A DNA stretch of 64,000 nucleotides from Prosopocoilus inquinatus (Eukaryota > Arthropoda > Insecta > Coleoptera > Lucanidae), in assembly GCA_036172665.1 (NCBI GenBank), contig CM069876.1, positions 44,919,001 to 44,983,000 on the forward strand, given 5' to 3'. Positions within the stretch are counted from its first letter, which is position 1, and each line of letters begins with the position of its first letter. Both the position numbers and the translations under genes were made by a program. The notes under the pieces were generated by a model. That model saw nothing but the letters and a program-made list of their open reading frames with translations, searched no databases and was not told the DNA's origin. Below, piece after piece: positions 10,704 to 22,732 of the stretch.

Positions 10704-10955
10704 CTATGAGATAACAGGAGTGCGTTCATAAATAACATTCGAGCGGTACTCTGAGAGAACTTTTTGAAAATCTGAGAGAATATTTACATAAACCTCGTTC
10801 ATAAATACACAGTCTGGCCAAGGAGTTACATACTTGCCAGTCTCAAAAGCTCGGCAATAAATAAAATTTGGCGTGCGCCTTTCAACACGAAAATAGGCAA
10901 TTATGCTTGTGGTCGTGTCCGTTAGTTTATTAATTATGTCATGTGTGCTTGACAC
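10704..10955 (-). CDS. Orphan 83-codon open frame
   Basis: Minus-strand frame with balanced amino-acid use (contains YFRVERRTPNFIYCRAFETG and PWPDCVFMNEVYV), unlike the Phe/Leu/Lys-rich chance frames around it. A donor-like CAG|GTAAGC lies downstream on the same strand near 10635, past the stop. No domain, signal peptide or relative recognised. It may be a transposon-derived remnant or a chance frame. Confidence 0.25.
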   Translation of the reverse strand: MSSTHDIINKLTDTTTSIIAYFRVERRTPNFIYCRAFETGKYVTPWPDCVFMNEVYVNILSDFQKVLSEYRSNVIYERTPVIS

Positions 10956-12588
10956 GTTTATTTCAAATCAATATCACCGGAAACTCTGAAGACTAATCAA
11001 TATTTATGGATTACAAAATGGAAGAAATCGATGTTAATAATTAATAAAAAATTCTAAGATGTTAAAAAGACAATAAATTACGATCTAATGAAAATTTCAT
11101 ATTGTGCAAAAGTGTCAAAAACCAAAATGCAAGGAAATACACTATTTATAGCTTCGCAAATAAAAAAGAAAAACAAAAGAAAATTCGTTGTTATGCAAAC
11201 CAAAATTACCAAGTGATAGAGATTCGGACTAGCAATGATCTGTAGATTTCAAATATGTAAAAATATACAGGCCGTTCCTTTTAAAATAAAAAAAATATTG
11301 ACGTCTCTTCAGTCGAATTTTATGCAAAAAAATTAAAATTCTAGAAGAGTCAACACATAATGTGATCAGCCTGTATTGAGCAAACGGACGTGTTTATTAG
11401 ATTTTTTTCTTGTTTTGATCTCTAGGTACTATCACCTGTCAAATGGTGTACAGGCTTTTCATTAACATCTTGTATAGTCGTAATTAAACGATATTTTCAG
11501 TTTCATCTAGTGATGCCAACATTATAGTTTAAACGTAATTCTATTATTTTTTCAAATTCATGTTTAAGCTTCAAATCTACGGGTTTTTTGTTTATATAAA
11601 ACGCTTTTGTTCATTATTGTCCATGATATTTCTGTTTCATAAATTACGTAATTTCTCGAAAAATCTGTAGATGTTTCAAATCATAACTTTCTCTACTGAG
11701 TATGATGACTATAATTCGGAAATCGTTACAATATTTTGTGTGTTTTACCGAATTTTGTTTGATTTTTCAAGGTCGTCCCGTTTTTCATTGAAAAATAAAT
11801 GGTCACGTTAGGTATCTTGAAAGTAAAGAAGTAAGGTGCTTTCTTTCGCTCACAAAAACTTGGTCCAAACGCGTTCAGTTTCAAAGACGGACGTTCTTTT
11901 GCAAACGGATTAATCCTCACTTTCCTTGAAATTTTTCAGTCCGGATCGATAATCCCCTTTCCTCCTCGAATCAAACTATTTTTATGTTTTGTTTGGACTG
12001 AATTGCAGTTATTTGCAGACGAAATGTCAATCAATAATTAAAATTTGAGGTATTTTGTTACAACAACTACAGAATCCAGATTCAAACTTTTAAGCAAAAA
12101 AAAAGCAGCTGTAAACACAAGACTTTTGAAACAAGTAGAGAGAGATGCAAAATATATTAAGGATAGTGAACAAGAAAGATGCGATTATTCGCCCAAGATG
12201 CACTCGTAAGTGTAATTTTCGAACGCAACCCTGCAGCCATTTTGGTTAAATTTAATCAAAGCCACAAATTTAAAAGCGGCGATTTCTTCTTCTTCATAAT
12301 TAGGAAAAACATAATTAGAGTTTCTTTTCCTAATAATTTTATATAGTAATTTAAAAGAATAAGGTTGTTTTATGTTCTTAAACGTTAATTTAAAGCTAAA
12401 TTTAAGGCAAGCACAACAGCGAGTAGTGACATTTCGTTTTCTTGTGTTCACGCAGTGTCATTGACAAAAAAAAAGCATAAGTTTCTGTGTCAGTCTTTGT
12501 TTATGTTCTTGGTATTTTGCGTACCTTTTTGCTCAAATAATCGTTAACAAACGGAGGAATTATAATTTTAGCAGCTCGAATCGCGAAA

Positions 12589-15500
12589 ATGAGCATAGGA
12601 AATTACTTGTTGCTCTTGCCGGACGTAGCTTTGGAGAAAATTTTTTCATACTTGACGTACGATGAGATCTCTAAAAATAGGGAGGTAAGTGTTTAGAAAC
12701 CCCATTTGTAGGCGCACGCAATAATTTCCATCATTATCTTCGTTTTGCGACAACGAACGGGCACCGACATTAATTATTAATTTCGTCATTACGTCGCAAA
12801 GTTCTTTGCTCAGTGATGTTTATGTTGGCAGCAACATAACCTTTTTGACGTTTCACAAGCGCATTAAAAGGCGGGAGTCCGTGCATCGCATTTAATCGAA
12901 AAGTTTCGCGATGAAATTCCACACGATTTTTAAAATATTTTGTTAAAAACGAGCTTGAAAAAAATGAACGACGACGACGACGCATTGGGCACGTTGTTAT
13001 CGGCAGCCGCGGAAGAATTGCCTTGCACTAGTAAAAGCAACGTCGGTGAAAAGTTCTTGGAAAATATTCCTGATTTTCCTAATCCAAGTCGAAGTAAAAA
13101 ATTGCAAACCAAAGTCACCAAGTCGGTGGTAACCAAAGAAGCGAGTGACATTCACACAGGCGAGACTGACTCGTCGGACGATGAAGAGAATCGTTACTTT
13201 GAAACACGCAAGTATGACTCATTCGGAAGTGCAATCAAGCAAATGTTACCGGCCTCAAGTTCAACCACCCGCAACAACATCAAAGAAGAGACGACATGGC
13301 AAACGAAAACCAAACAGTTATCTGTTGCAACCGCGAAGCCTCAGCCCAAAACTGACGACGTTTACACAGACCCAACATTTGGAATACGCATCGTAAATCC
13401 CTTGGTCTCGGGATCGCTGTTGCAAGAGCGCATGAACGGACGTGTTGCTGTTTCCTTGGCGAACCTGAAGACTCATATCAATAACTTAAAGAGCGAAACC
13501 GATTGGGTGATTGCCGGGGCAATCGTGCATAAATCTGCTGCGAGGACTTCGCAGAAGGGGTCGTCGTATACCATTTGGACTCTGAGTGACTTGCAGCACG
13601 ATTTGAAGACTGTTACGCTGTTTCTCTTTGGAAACGCCTTCAAACAATTGTGGAAGACTGGCACAGGAATGGTTGTTGGAGTTTTAAATCCGTCTGTTCT
13701 CGAGAAAAATAGTAACACAAAAGACGAAGTAAGTATACACTTTGTTTTGTTGTAGTTGATTCTGCACTGTAAGGATGTCTGTTGTCTTAATTGTAAAGAG
13801 GTAGGTACATACAGGTGTCCCATGATGTAGCAGCCATAGTTTATAAAGAGTGTGTGCAATGCAATTTCTGTTGCTTTTCGTCATCAACAGAATGGAAGAA
13901 AATGTAAACAATGTCTTTCATCTCATTCATGGGTTATTTATAAAGTCGATGTGAGTTTATGGAGTGCTGCCAGATGCCTTTAAAAACTTTCTCTTCAAAA
14001 CATTTAAATTCCTCTGCAGACTTAAAATTCCCTCCACCATTCCTATCCACTAAAAAAAAAAAATTATCAAATATTATGCATTAGAGAGAAGAAACAATAT
14101 TTACAAATTATTTCTTTTTATAAAAAAAGTTTAATTTTTAATATTTGCTAAATTTTGTAACACTTCAAATCAAATTTAAAAATCTTCATTTATTCAAAAT
14201 TCTTTTTATCGCACCAGATGCCAAATATCCCTCCAAAGAGGGATTGTCTCCCTCAATTGGCAGCACTGAGTTAATGTAGGGAAATTTTCGATCATAGCCG
14301 ACGTCATGGATTACGATTAAATCAACAAATTGAAAAATTAAAAACTCCAGGAATTATAGTCTGCTTTTGTTTTAGTGTATAAACTGTGTTGGCAACCCTG
14401 TATGTACCATTTTTTTAATTTACTTTTGTTTTTTGATTTTTTTATTCTTGCCAAGTTGCCAAAATGTATTAATTCGATTGCCATTTGTTATTTTTTACGT
14501 ATTTGTTTATTTTTTTCCAAACCTCTTATTTTTGATTATTTTTACAATTATTTGTCTTCGCTTGGCAATCATTTATTTTTGACAATTTTAATGCCTTCAG
14601 TTTTTTTCTAAACTGCGTTCGTTTTTTTATTTTAATTTTTCTAAAAATTGCTTTCGATTTTTTATTGTTTTCAATTGTTTCATTTTAGATTATTTTTATT
14701 GTTTATTGTTTTCACGTCATATTTATTTGTCTGTTTTTTTACTGCTCTCAAGTTTTGATCATTTTTTTTTCTTTCGATTATCGCTTGTTTTTTTTTTTTT
14801 CAATTTTATTCGATTTTTTACGTTTTTTTTTTTGGATTATTTTTGTAATTGTTTCATTTCATATTTATCTTCCTACATGTTTCTCACTGCTCTCAGTTTT
14901 TAATCATGTTTTGTTTTTTAACTACTTTCGTTATTCGATTGTCATTTGTTTTCTTTTTTCAAGTGTATTTGATTTTTTACTTTTTCCCAATTGTTTGTTT
15001 ATTTTAGATATTTTTGTATTGTTTAATTGTTTTTATTGCCAATATCAATTTTGATCAGTTTTTTGTTTGTTACTTAAATGCATTTGTTTTTTTTTTTATT
15101 ACATTTGATGTTTCACTTATTTTTGTTTTTTAACCGTTCGTTTTTCGTTTGTCTTTTTTTAGGTGTTGATTATTTTTTTTGCCAAACGTTTTATTTTTTT
15201 TATTATTTTACAATTGTCTTCACTTGGTGATTATTTATTTTTGACTTTTTTAAGGCTTTAATTTTTTTTTAAACCGACTTCATTTTTCGATTGTAATTTT
15301 TTTTTAATTACATTCGATTTTTTATTTCTTTTGCCAATTGTTTTGTTTTGGATTATTTTTACAATTATTTTCACTTCATATTAATTTTTCTATTTTTTTA
15401 CCGCCCTCAATTTTTTATTATTTTTTGTTTGAATTCACTTTTGAACTTTTAACTAAGTTCGTTATTCGATTGTCATTTGTTTTTTAAATTTTATTCGTTT

Positions 15501-18500
15501 TTTACTTTTTTTCGTATGTTTTGGATTATTTTTATAATTATTTTCAGTTCATATTTATTTTTCTATTTTTATACTGCCCTCAATTTTTGATCACTTTTTT
15601 TGTTTTTTTTTAACTATTTCCGTTATCCGATTGTCATTTTTTTTTTATTGTCTTCGATCTTTTACTTTTTCCAATTTTTCGTTATTTTTTTATTCTTGAA
15701 GCATTCATTTTTCGATTGTCATTTGTTTTATTGCTGTTATTGTTATTTTTGTATTTTGATAGTTTTCGCCTCATAATTACTTTTTCTATTTTCATTGCCC
15801 CCAATTTTTTTATTGTTTTGTTTTAATTGGGCTAGAAAAAAGTAAAATATGTTTTATACCAGAAGCGGAAGATACGAATGCGTAGATAATTTCTGAACGC
15901 GCCCTTCTAGTTAAAAAATATTAAAATTTCGGTTACCAACTTAAGCTGTATTAAGTATTTTGTAACGGATTTGAAAAAGATATCGAGCCGAAACGTGTCT
16001 TCCGCAAATTGTAAAGACAAATGAAGATGTGGTACCTTGAGAATAGATGGCGCTGTTATAATTATAGCCCCATCTATTAACGTTATTGAAAACCTATTAC
16101 AAAACTGAAGAGACTTCTATTACTCAGCTTATATTTCCTCTGTCACCGCTAATAGATACGTTAATTAAAAGTATTTGCGACTTAAAAGTGAATGAGGCCA
16201 CCCACCTTCAACCTATCATGGGACACCCTGTATTTAGTAATTAACAATTAATCAATAATAAAACGTTTTTCGTATTTTGCTCGTGAAATATTGAGGAAGA
16301 TTAAGAAAATTATTATATTAGAAGCACCTTTGAGTGTAAGAAAAATTTTACAGTTTGCAACTTCCCCCCTGCAAGTTCACAGTCAATTTAATTTAAAACA
16401 ACTCGCATTTAATTTTTCTCTTAATTACAGGCAGCTCTTTCAGTCGATAACGCTCAGAGAGTCATGATTCTGGGACAATCGAAAGACCTGGGCACCTGCA
16501 AGAGTACGAAGAAGAACGGAGATCGTTGCACGGCCTTCGTGAACACAAACCACTGCGATTTTTGCCTGTACCACATTAAGAAGGAATACCAGAAGTGCAC
16601 GCAAAAACGCTCTGAATTGCAATCGACTTTTGCCGGACGTGGCCTGACGGCCTTGAGGAATAAAGTCCTCGGCAAGAACGAGGTGTTCTACGCAGGGAAA
16701 TCTTACATGGCCATACCGGCAGGCAAAAATAAGAAATTAGTGGCGAAGGATGATCGAAGATTGAAGGCACTGGGTAATAATGTTATGGTTAATGCGGAGG
16801 TGACGACTAAGGTGAATAATTTGAGCAGGAGAAGGGCTGCCGCTCACTTGGAATTGTCTGCGAATCAACGCGCTAAAGATTTAGAAATGTTAAAGAGACT
16901 AGCCGGTGGTTCTAAGCAAGGGGAAGGAAGTAATAATGCACCGTTTAATGCGAGTGTGTCCGACGAAGTTACTTTGGAGGAATCGAAACGTGCCGCCGTC
17001 AGCGTGATAACAAAATTAAAGGCCGCCGAAATTAAAGCCAATGGTAGTCATGAGATTGTAATAAATGGCACGCCTTCTGATATAAGAAGTAATACTGCAG
17101 GCACCAAATTAATTGAAAAGCAACAGGACAGTGACAAGTTGAAACCCAATCCACCTTCTTTAACCAAATCAGTTGGTGGTAAGGTTGATTTAAACGCACC
17201 CATATCGAGAAGGTTGGTGAACCGTGCGAAGCTAAACGCGTTGAGTTGGGTGAAGCAGAACGGGCCGATTCAAAAATCCGACTCCAATAAGACCCGGGGC
17301 ACTCAAGGCAAGAAAAGGCCTTTAAATTTCGACGGGGGGGATGATAAGAATGGGCCGCCCAGTGCGAAGCAACAGAAAATCGAACAAAACGAGTTCTTCT
17401 CGGAGCGTTTTAAAAAAATCATGGCGATTTCATCCCGCCACTCGGACCTCTTGGTGCAACACGATAACGAGGAGGAGGCGAAGTACTTCAGTAAACTGGA
17501 GAAGAAGGAGCAGATGGAGGAGAAGATGCTCTCGACTTATAAAGTCCAGTGCAAGGCCGTGCGTTGCTTGAAGTGTAAATACACGAGTTTTTCGGCAGCC
17601 GAATTGTGCAAGGTGGAGAAGCACCCTTTTAAAGTGTTCGATGCGGTTAAGCGCTTCTTTAAGTGTGGGGATTGTAAAAATCGCACGGTGACACTCACGG
17701 TTATTCCTATGGCCCCTTGTGGGAAATGTGGGGGCGGAAAATGGGAGAGAGCGGCGATGTTGAGGGAGAAAGAGTTTAGCGCAGCGCATTGCCTTTCGAT
17801 TCGAGGGGGCGAACAGACATTCTTGAACTCGGGTTTAAATAACGCCAACTTAGACTTGCTAGTACCAGATGATAAATAATTCTAGTAATAAATGATTAGT
17901 TTGAATACAGTCGGTAGTTGTTTCATTTCAACAATTTAATTATGATTATGATTAATTAATTAATTAAGCGTGAACTTTCTTGTTTTTGTATTAGGTGTGT
18001 AAAAAGTTCAATGAAATCGGAAGCAATCTCTTATCAAGGGGGTTCATTCAATTGGAAAAACGGCATTCAACCGTCATCAAGAGGGTGAAAGCTTTACTGC
18101 CCCGAAGGGAATCTGAACGCAGGGCGCACCCTTTAGCTAGACACTGTGATATTTTGTCCGCAGTCGAAACCCGAATTAGCATGCTGAACATGACCTTCAT
18201 GAAGTACATAGAAAGCAACTTGTGTTGTTTTATACCAGGGAGGGTACGTCTTCTCTAATTACGCTTCATTTTATGACGTACAACGTGATTGTGTGCAGGT
18301 GATTGATGAGATTGAGCGAGTCTTGAGGGTGGTGGAGAGCGAGGGCCCCCCTCCGAGGACACACGAGCTCTTGCAGGAGCTGCGCGACATAAGCAGCATG
18401 GCGATGGAACATTTTGACGAACAGATTCTGCCAAATCTCAAACTGCAAATCAAAAAGACACCAAGTGAGTATCACCGCGGTAAATCACTCTGCGCTTTAG

Positions 18501-19553
18501 CTTGATGGGTCATCGCTTTTTCTTAAAGTAATTCCACTTCTGCCGTCGACTTCGAAATCATCGAAGCTCGTCCTCGTTCAGTATGCCATAGTCGATGAGG
18601 TGAGAAAAGTACGAAAGCAATACAAGGCCCAAAAAATGCAACTCAATATGGTAACCAATAATCTCGAGCGGTTCCTTAGGAAGGTAAAAAAATAAATAAC
18701 TTGCATTTATTATTATTATTATAATGAATGAGTAAAAAGCCGAGTGCCATTCTACAAATTTTCAATGTATAGCTTAAACGATCGCTTTTTGAACTCTCCA
18801 GCTATACTTCTGCTAATGAACTCTAAATAGGGCTGTACAGAGCCTCCAATTAAAAACGATTTGCAGCAAAATTTTCACTTAATCAACCATTCATATTTAT
18901 TAATAATGTTTCCTTAATAGATCAAACGTCAGAATCTACGTTTAAAAGCGCAATCGATAAAAATAAAAGAACACGAAAGAAAAATCCAGGAGCAGTCGGT
19001 GAAGATCCAGGAACAAGAATCGACAATAGCCGACATCAAAAAACACATGGACGAATGGGAGCAGAAGTTCTCCGACTTGACCTCCGAAGTGCGTGCAAGA
19101 GACGACTTCATCTCGTCGAAGACCCCCGCGAAACAGACCTCGACTTTCACAACGCAATCCGCTCCCAAGTACCACTTGCAGAACATCAAGCCGCGGAAGG
19201 CGCAGGTCCTCTCGAAAACCTTCAACCCGATACAGGCCGAGCTGGAAAGAAAACGCAAATCGAATTTGGCCCTGGAAATCCCCAGCAAGTTGCCGCGTTG
19301 CATGGACGTCGCCGCGCAGCAAAAGTGCAGCAGGAAGCTGGTTGAGAACGTCGACGAACTGCTGAATTCTTTGACGAGTAACGCGATTGCCACCTGCGAA
19401 TTCAAGGACCCCTGCGAGGACAAAGGCGTTCTGGCTCGGAAGAACGAGTTCTGCTCGTTTATCAGCAGCTCGCTGGAAAACATCCTTAAAAACCCCATAT
19501 CGAGTATAAAGTCGCGCAAGCGTAAAATGACCGAGGACATAGACCTGAAATAA
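12589..19553 (+). CDS. FBXO28: F-box only protein 28 (substrate receptor of an SCF ubiquitin ligase)
   Basis: Five coding exons: 12589-12684, 17995-18243, 18299-18464, 18529-18683, 18921-19553; 432 residues. All junctions keep frame; introns are GT-AG, the third acceptor being a weaker ttaaag. The F-box is split over exons 1-2 (LPDVALEKIFSYLTYDEIS, then VCKKFNEIGSNLLSRGF). The FBXO28-specific block follows: LLPRRESERRAHPLARH, ETRISMLNMTFMKYI, CCFIPGR, HELLQELRDISSMAMEHFDE. Exons 4-5 encode a charged coiled coil (about residues 190-290) and a basic C-terminus (SRKRKM). In vertebrates FBXO28 links substrates to SKP1-CUL1 and has been tied to MYC turnover; the role here is inferred from homology. 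Intron 1 (5.3 kb) contains all of MCM10. A polyadenylation signal (aataaa) follows near 19565. Confidence 0.92.
12964..17879 (+). CDS. MCM10: MCM10 replication initiation factor, nested in FBXO28 intron 1
   Basis: Two coding exons, 12964-13728 and 16431-17879, give 737 residues; GT-AG intron, phase 0. The start ATG follows a purine-rich leader and opens the acidic N-terminus MNDDDDALGTLLS. The conserved internal domain spans about 139-330: an OB-fold (FGIRIVNPLVSG, MNGRVAVSLANL, WVIAGAIVHKS, YTIWTLSDLQ, LFLFGNAFKQLWK, GMVVGVLNP) followed by a CCCH-type finger with Cys278, Cys288, Cys297/300 and His303. The C-terminal zinc ribbon region is at about 629-692 (CKAVRCLKCKYTSF, FFKCGDCKNRTVTL, PCGKCGGGKWER). 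MCM10 helps activate the CMG helicase at origins and binds DNA and polymerase alpha. Both genes read in the same direction. An aataaa at about 17887 lies roughly 100 bp before FBXO28 exon 2. Confidence 0.93.
14390..15840. repeat. Strongly T-rich low-complexity tract in the MCM10 intron
   Basis: About 1.4 kb in which the plus strand is dominated by T runs with phrases such as gattatttttacaattattt, ttcacttcatatttattttt and cgattgtcatttg recurring irregularly. This is an ancient degenerate tandem repeat with extreme strand asymmetry. Short Phe/Leu-rich frames here are artefacts. Confidence 0.8.
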
Positions 19554-19668
19554 TCATAAGATTAGCAATAAAATTATATTTATGTTGTTATTATTATCAT
19601 TACACCTTACATTTACACACCTTAACTCGATGATTTAATTCATAGCTTTTGCTTCGGAAGTACTTTAG

Positions 19669-19952
19669 GCCCAGTCTGGATGTGAGGAGGGGGCGGGGTT
19701 GATTAGTTTAACCAAGAGTTAGAATGTGACTGACATTATGACGTGCTGGAAACTCTTTCACAATCTAATCACTGGTTAAACTAATCGGCCAATTGGAGTT
19801 GAATTAATCAGCCAATTAGAACCAGTTTTTTAATAGGGGGTTTAACTTAAAGCTTCGTTTTATTCCTATGCAAACAATTATTGTGCTTACACAATCGTTA
19901 CCACGGGAATAAAACGAAGCTTAAAGTTAAACTGCGATGGAAAAACCGGGCC
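19669..19952. mobile_element. Fold-back elements: inner inverted repeat and family-2 hairpin
   Basis: Two inverted repeats lie end to end. At 19701-19786, gattagtttaacca pairs with tggttaaactaatc. At about 19819-19952, accagttttttaatag, tttaactt and aagcttcgttttattcc pair with ggaataaaacgaagctt, aaagttaaact and ggaaaaaccgggcc. The 19669 end (ggcccagt) could pair with the ccgggcc end, so the whole may be one element with an insertion. Confidence 0.65.
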
Positions 19953-19955
19953 TTA

Positions 19956-20359
19956 TGGTCGCAGTTGCACCAAACACTTAAGTCAGTCTTAAATTTAAGT
20001 ATGTTTATAATGTGATATTTGAGGTTACGTAATATTAATGTAACTCGCATTTTAAACACCACTAAAGCTGCGTTATATAAAAGTTTTAAACCAGGATTAA
20101 ATTTAAGCCTAACTTAGGGCCAGTTTTTCAACTGGGGTTTAACTTTAAACTCCGTTTTATTCCTATGGAAACAATTGTCCTTACAACTGTTACCATGGGA
20201 ATAAAGCGGAGCTTAAAGTTAAACTGGGCCTATGAATGTGCTATATCATGACGTATGGCATATTGTGTCTCACATTCTAAGTTAAGCTTCAAGGCTTAAA
20301 TCTTTTATACAACGTAGCCTTAAAGTTAAGCGCGGCTTAAGTGTTTGGTGCAACCGACC
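19956..20359. mobile_element. GGTTGCACCAAAC-type MITE interrupted by another hairpin element
   Basis: Left end (t)ggtcgcagttgcaccaaac followed by acttaag; the right end is the inverted copy cttaagtgtttggtgcaacc + gacc. TTA flanks both ends, a possible 3-bp target duplication of the PIF/Harbinger type. The arms are interrupted at 20117-20231 by a second, complete fold-back element, so the host element was here first. Confidence 0.7.
20117..20231. mobile_element. Family-2 fold-back element nested in another MITE (115 bp)
   Basis: Starts gggccagtttttcaac and ends agttaaactgggcc. The arms carry tccgttttattcctatgg and ccatgggaataaagcgga. It is clearly the same family as the hairpin at 19819-19952. 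It interrupts the element at 19956-20359. Confidence 0.75.
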
Positions 20360-20661
20360 CTTACAATCGCTTCCAGAAGCCGGGCCTTACTAGTAGTGAG
20401 TTCTAATTATTATAAATCTCGTGTTCATGATTATATTATTAAAGAATATAGAGATGGTAAAGTACTTGTAGGTGATTAAAAAAACAATTAATAATGTCGG
20501 ATAATCTAATCTAATTTAATTTAAATGAAATGTCTAGAGTTAACCTTTGTTTTCTTTTTTTTATATACGCATATTTATGATATTAATAATACTGAAATAA
20601 AATTTCATTTTTACACCCGAGTGTTTTGTGTTTCTCAGAGCCTTCTTGTTTTATAATATTT

Positions 20662-20773
20662 TTCTGTTCGTGTATTGTGTAATGTTTTGTTTCTGTTTGT
20701 GTATTGTGTAATGTTTTATTTCTGTTCGTGTATTGTGTAATGTTTTGTTTCTGTTCGTGTATTGTGTAATGTT
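20662..20773. repeat. 29-bp tandem repeat, four copies
   Basis: The unit ttctgttcgtgtattgtgta followed by atgttttgt is repeated four times with one or two changes per copy. Confidence 0.9.
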
Positions 20774-20979
20774 TGAAAATGGAAATACGTTCTTTTAAAG
20801 CCTTGGGTAAACAATTTTGCGTTGCGACGAAATTTGTTGAGCGCTTTTGAGTCTAAATATTTTTATTTCCAAAGTCCTGTCACCAACGAGCAGCCAAAAT
20901 TTACTTGTTTTGGTTTTCAAAATGGCCCTAAGTTTAAATAGTAACTAACAATTACAGAATTCTACTATATCCGCATCGA

Positions 20980-21235
20980 CGATAATTACAGTTTTCTGTA
21001 ATTTTCTTTCTCCGAACAAATGACCAAACAAACTAATCGAGACTGATTGATAGTTCTTTAACCCTTATTACCAATCAATAAGAGCGCAGGTACCTTACAG
21101 CGGTTTCGATAGGATGATCGCGACTGTACTTTTTTGTTTTCTTTGAAAATATGTCACCTGTGAAGTCGTACCATTTTAGAGAAAAAAATTACAGGAAACT
21201 GTAACTGTCTACTATTTTTGTTTTCGACCGTAAAC
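20980..21235. mobile_element. ACAG/CTGT MITE family, degenerate copy
   Basis: Contains attacagttttctgtaat on the left, and attacaggaaactgtaact followed by tttgttttcgaccgta on the right, the signature of the family best preserved at 24372-24569 and 59854-60092. Confidence 0.6.
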
Positions 21236-22582
21236 AAGCACGAATCAAGGCAAGGGCTCGCGTATTTCTACTTGGGTAAATTCCAATTCAAACAGTTGGT
21301 ATTAATTATTTTTATTTATTTTTTAGCTAACCAATGTATTAATTAATTTTTTTTTTAATTAAACAATTTCAGGAATGTGGGAGCGGAGAAGGGTTACCCA
21401 AGGCATTTTTATTTTTGATCGATTTTGTAACATTTGTTTGTTAGAGTTGGCAGCTAGCAGTGTTGCCAGCTGAGGAATTTTCCAGGAGATGTTTTTATAC
21501 CCAGAAGATTTTACTATCAATTATATCGAAGAACTTTTCATTTTTTGTTGTCAGCTCGTCAACTGGAAATCGTTGAAATCGGCCCTCATTCTTTTTTTTA
21601 CTTTATTCCATTTAAAGAATAAGAACAATTTTCATACAAACTATAGTAATCGGGGGCCGGAGGAACGATATTTGGACGCCATTGCGTAAAACAGTAATTG
21701 GCGCCCTTCTTCAAAAAAAAAAAAAAAAATAAATCTAAAGTACGGAAAAATCAGGGTTTCTTTTTTTTACTTTTATTTATTTTTATTTTAAATTTTGCTT
21801 GGGTTGGGTTATGTTGACGTTAAGATTCGATGAGCTTCATTTTAATTAGTTTTAATTTTTTTTTAAAACAATTATACTTTTAATTTTTGTTGCATTTTTA
21901 TTTGTGATAAACTGAGTTAAGTTGAGATCAGTTGGGTTGGATTGACCTTGACGTTAGTTGAACTTCATTGTAATTGATTTTTATATGTTTTTTTTAATCT
22001 TTCCCTTTAATTTTTAATCTTTTTTGACTTTAAATTTTGTTCATTCTTTTTTTTGTTTCCGCTAAAAATAGAAGCAGAAAGGAAATTTTAAAAACCTGAT
22101 TAACCTGCAAGAAAATTAGAAACGAAAGAGAAAGAAATATAGCAACAAGATAGTTACGAGGCATAAAGCGAAACGAAAACAAAAGAAGATCGAAAGCTGA
22201 ACGAAAAGCGACAGCTTGCGGACGATCAAAAAGTTGGTACATTGAAAATAAAAGCAAAAAAAAAAAACGATTAAAAATATCAATAATACGATAGAAAAAC
22301 AAACGAAAAAATAAACGAACGACGAAATGCAGCGCATAAAACAAAAGCTCACAGCTGCGATGGATATGAAACAAATGAAAAACGATGATTTTCGAAGGGA
22401 CGCCGATAAAATAATATGAGAAATGAATTTCGCAAGAAAAAGAAAGAAAAATTCACAGTACTTACGAAAGAATAAAGAACAGAAAGAAAACAAAAGAAAA
22501 TTGAAAATATGAATAAAAAATGAATAAAAAAAACAAGTGAATCTCCAAACGAAAAAGAAACTTTTAGAAACATAGTCAACTC
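21236..22582. other. AT-rich intergenic stretch with a purine-rich tract
   Basis: From about 22050 to 22560 the plus strand is dominated by A and G (gaaagagaaagaaatatagc and similar), giving long Phe-rich chance frames on the other strand. No gene recognised. Confidence 0.4.
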
Positions 22583-22732
22583 TAAAGCTGGATTCATTGC
22601 TAGGCGTTAAAATTCTACGCGATTCTATTGGCCCAATTTAAAAGTGTATATTTTGTTTAATTAAACGAACCAATCAAATGGCTATCCCGTAACGCGGCGA
22701 TGAAAAATCGCCTAGCAACGAATCCAGCTTTA
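22583..22732. mobile_element. MITE with TAAAGCTGGATTC termini (150 bp)
   Basis: The left end taaagctggattc, then (a)ttgctaggcg, is mirrored by the right end cgcctagcaacgaatccagc + ttta. No coding capacity. Confidence 0.8.

Noticed and set aside
14375..15054. Several plus-strand frames of 65-99 codons rich in Phe and Leu
   Set aside because: They come from T-run translation in the low-complexity MCM10 intron; no domain, no codon pattern of a real gene.
22030..22597. Overlapping minus-strand frames up to 125 codons that look like membrane proteins
   Set aside because: The opposite strand is A/G-rich low-complexity DNA, which forces Phe/Leu/Ser codons; all three frames look equally membrane-like.
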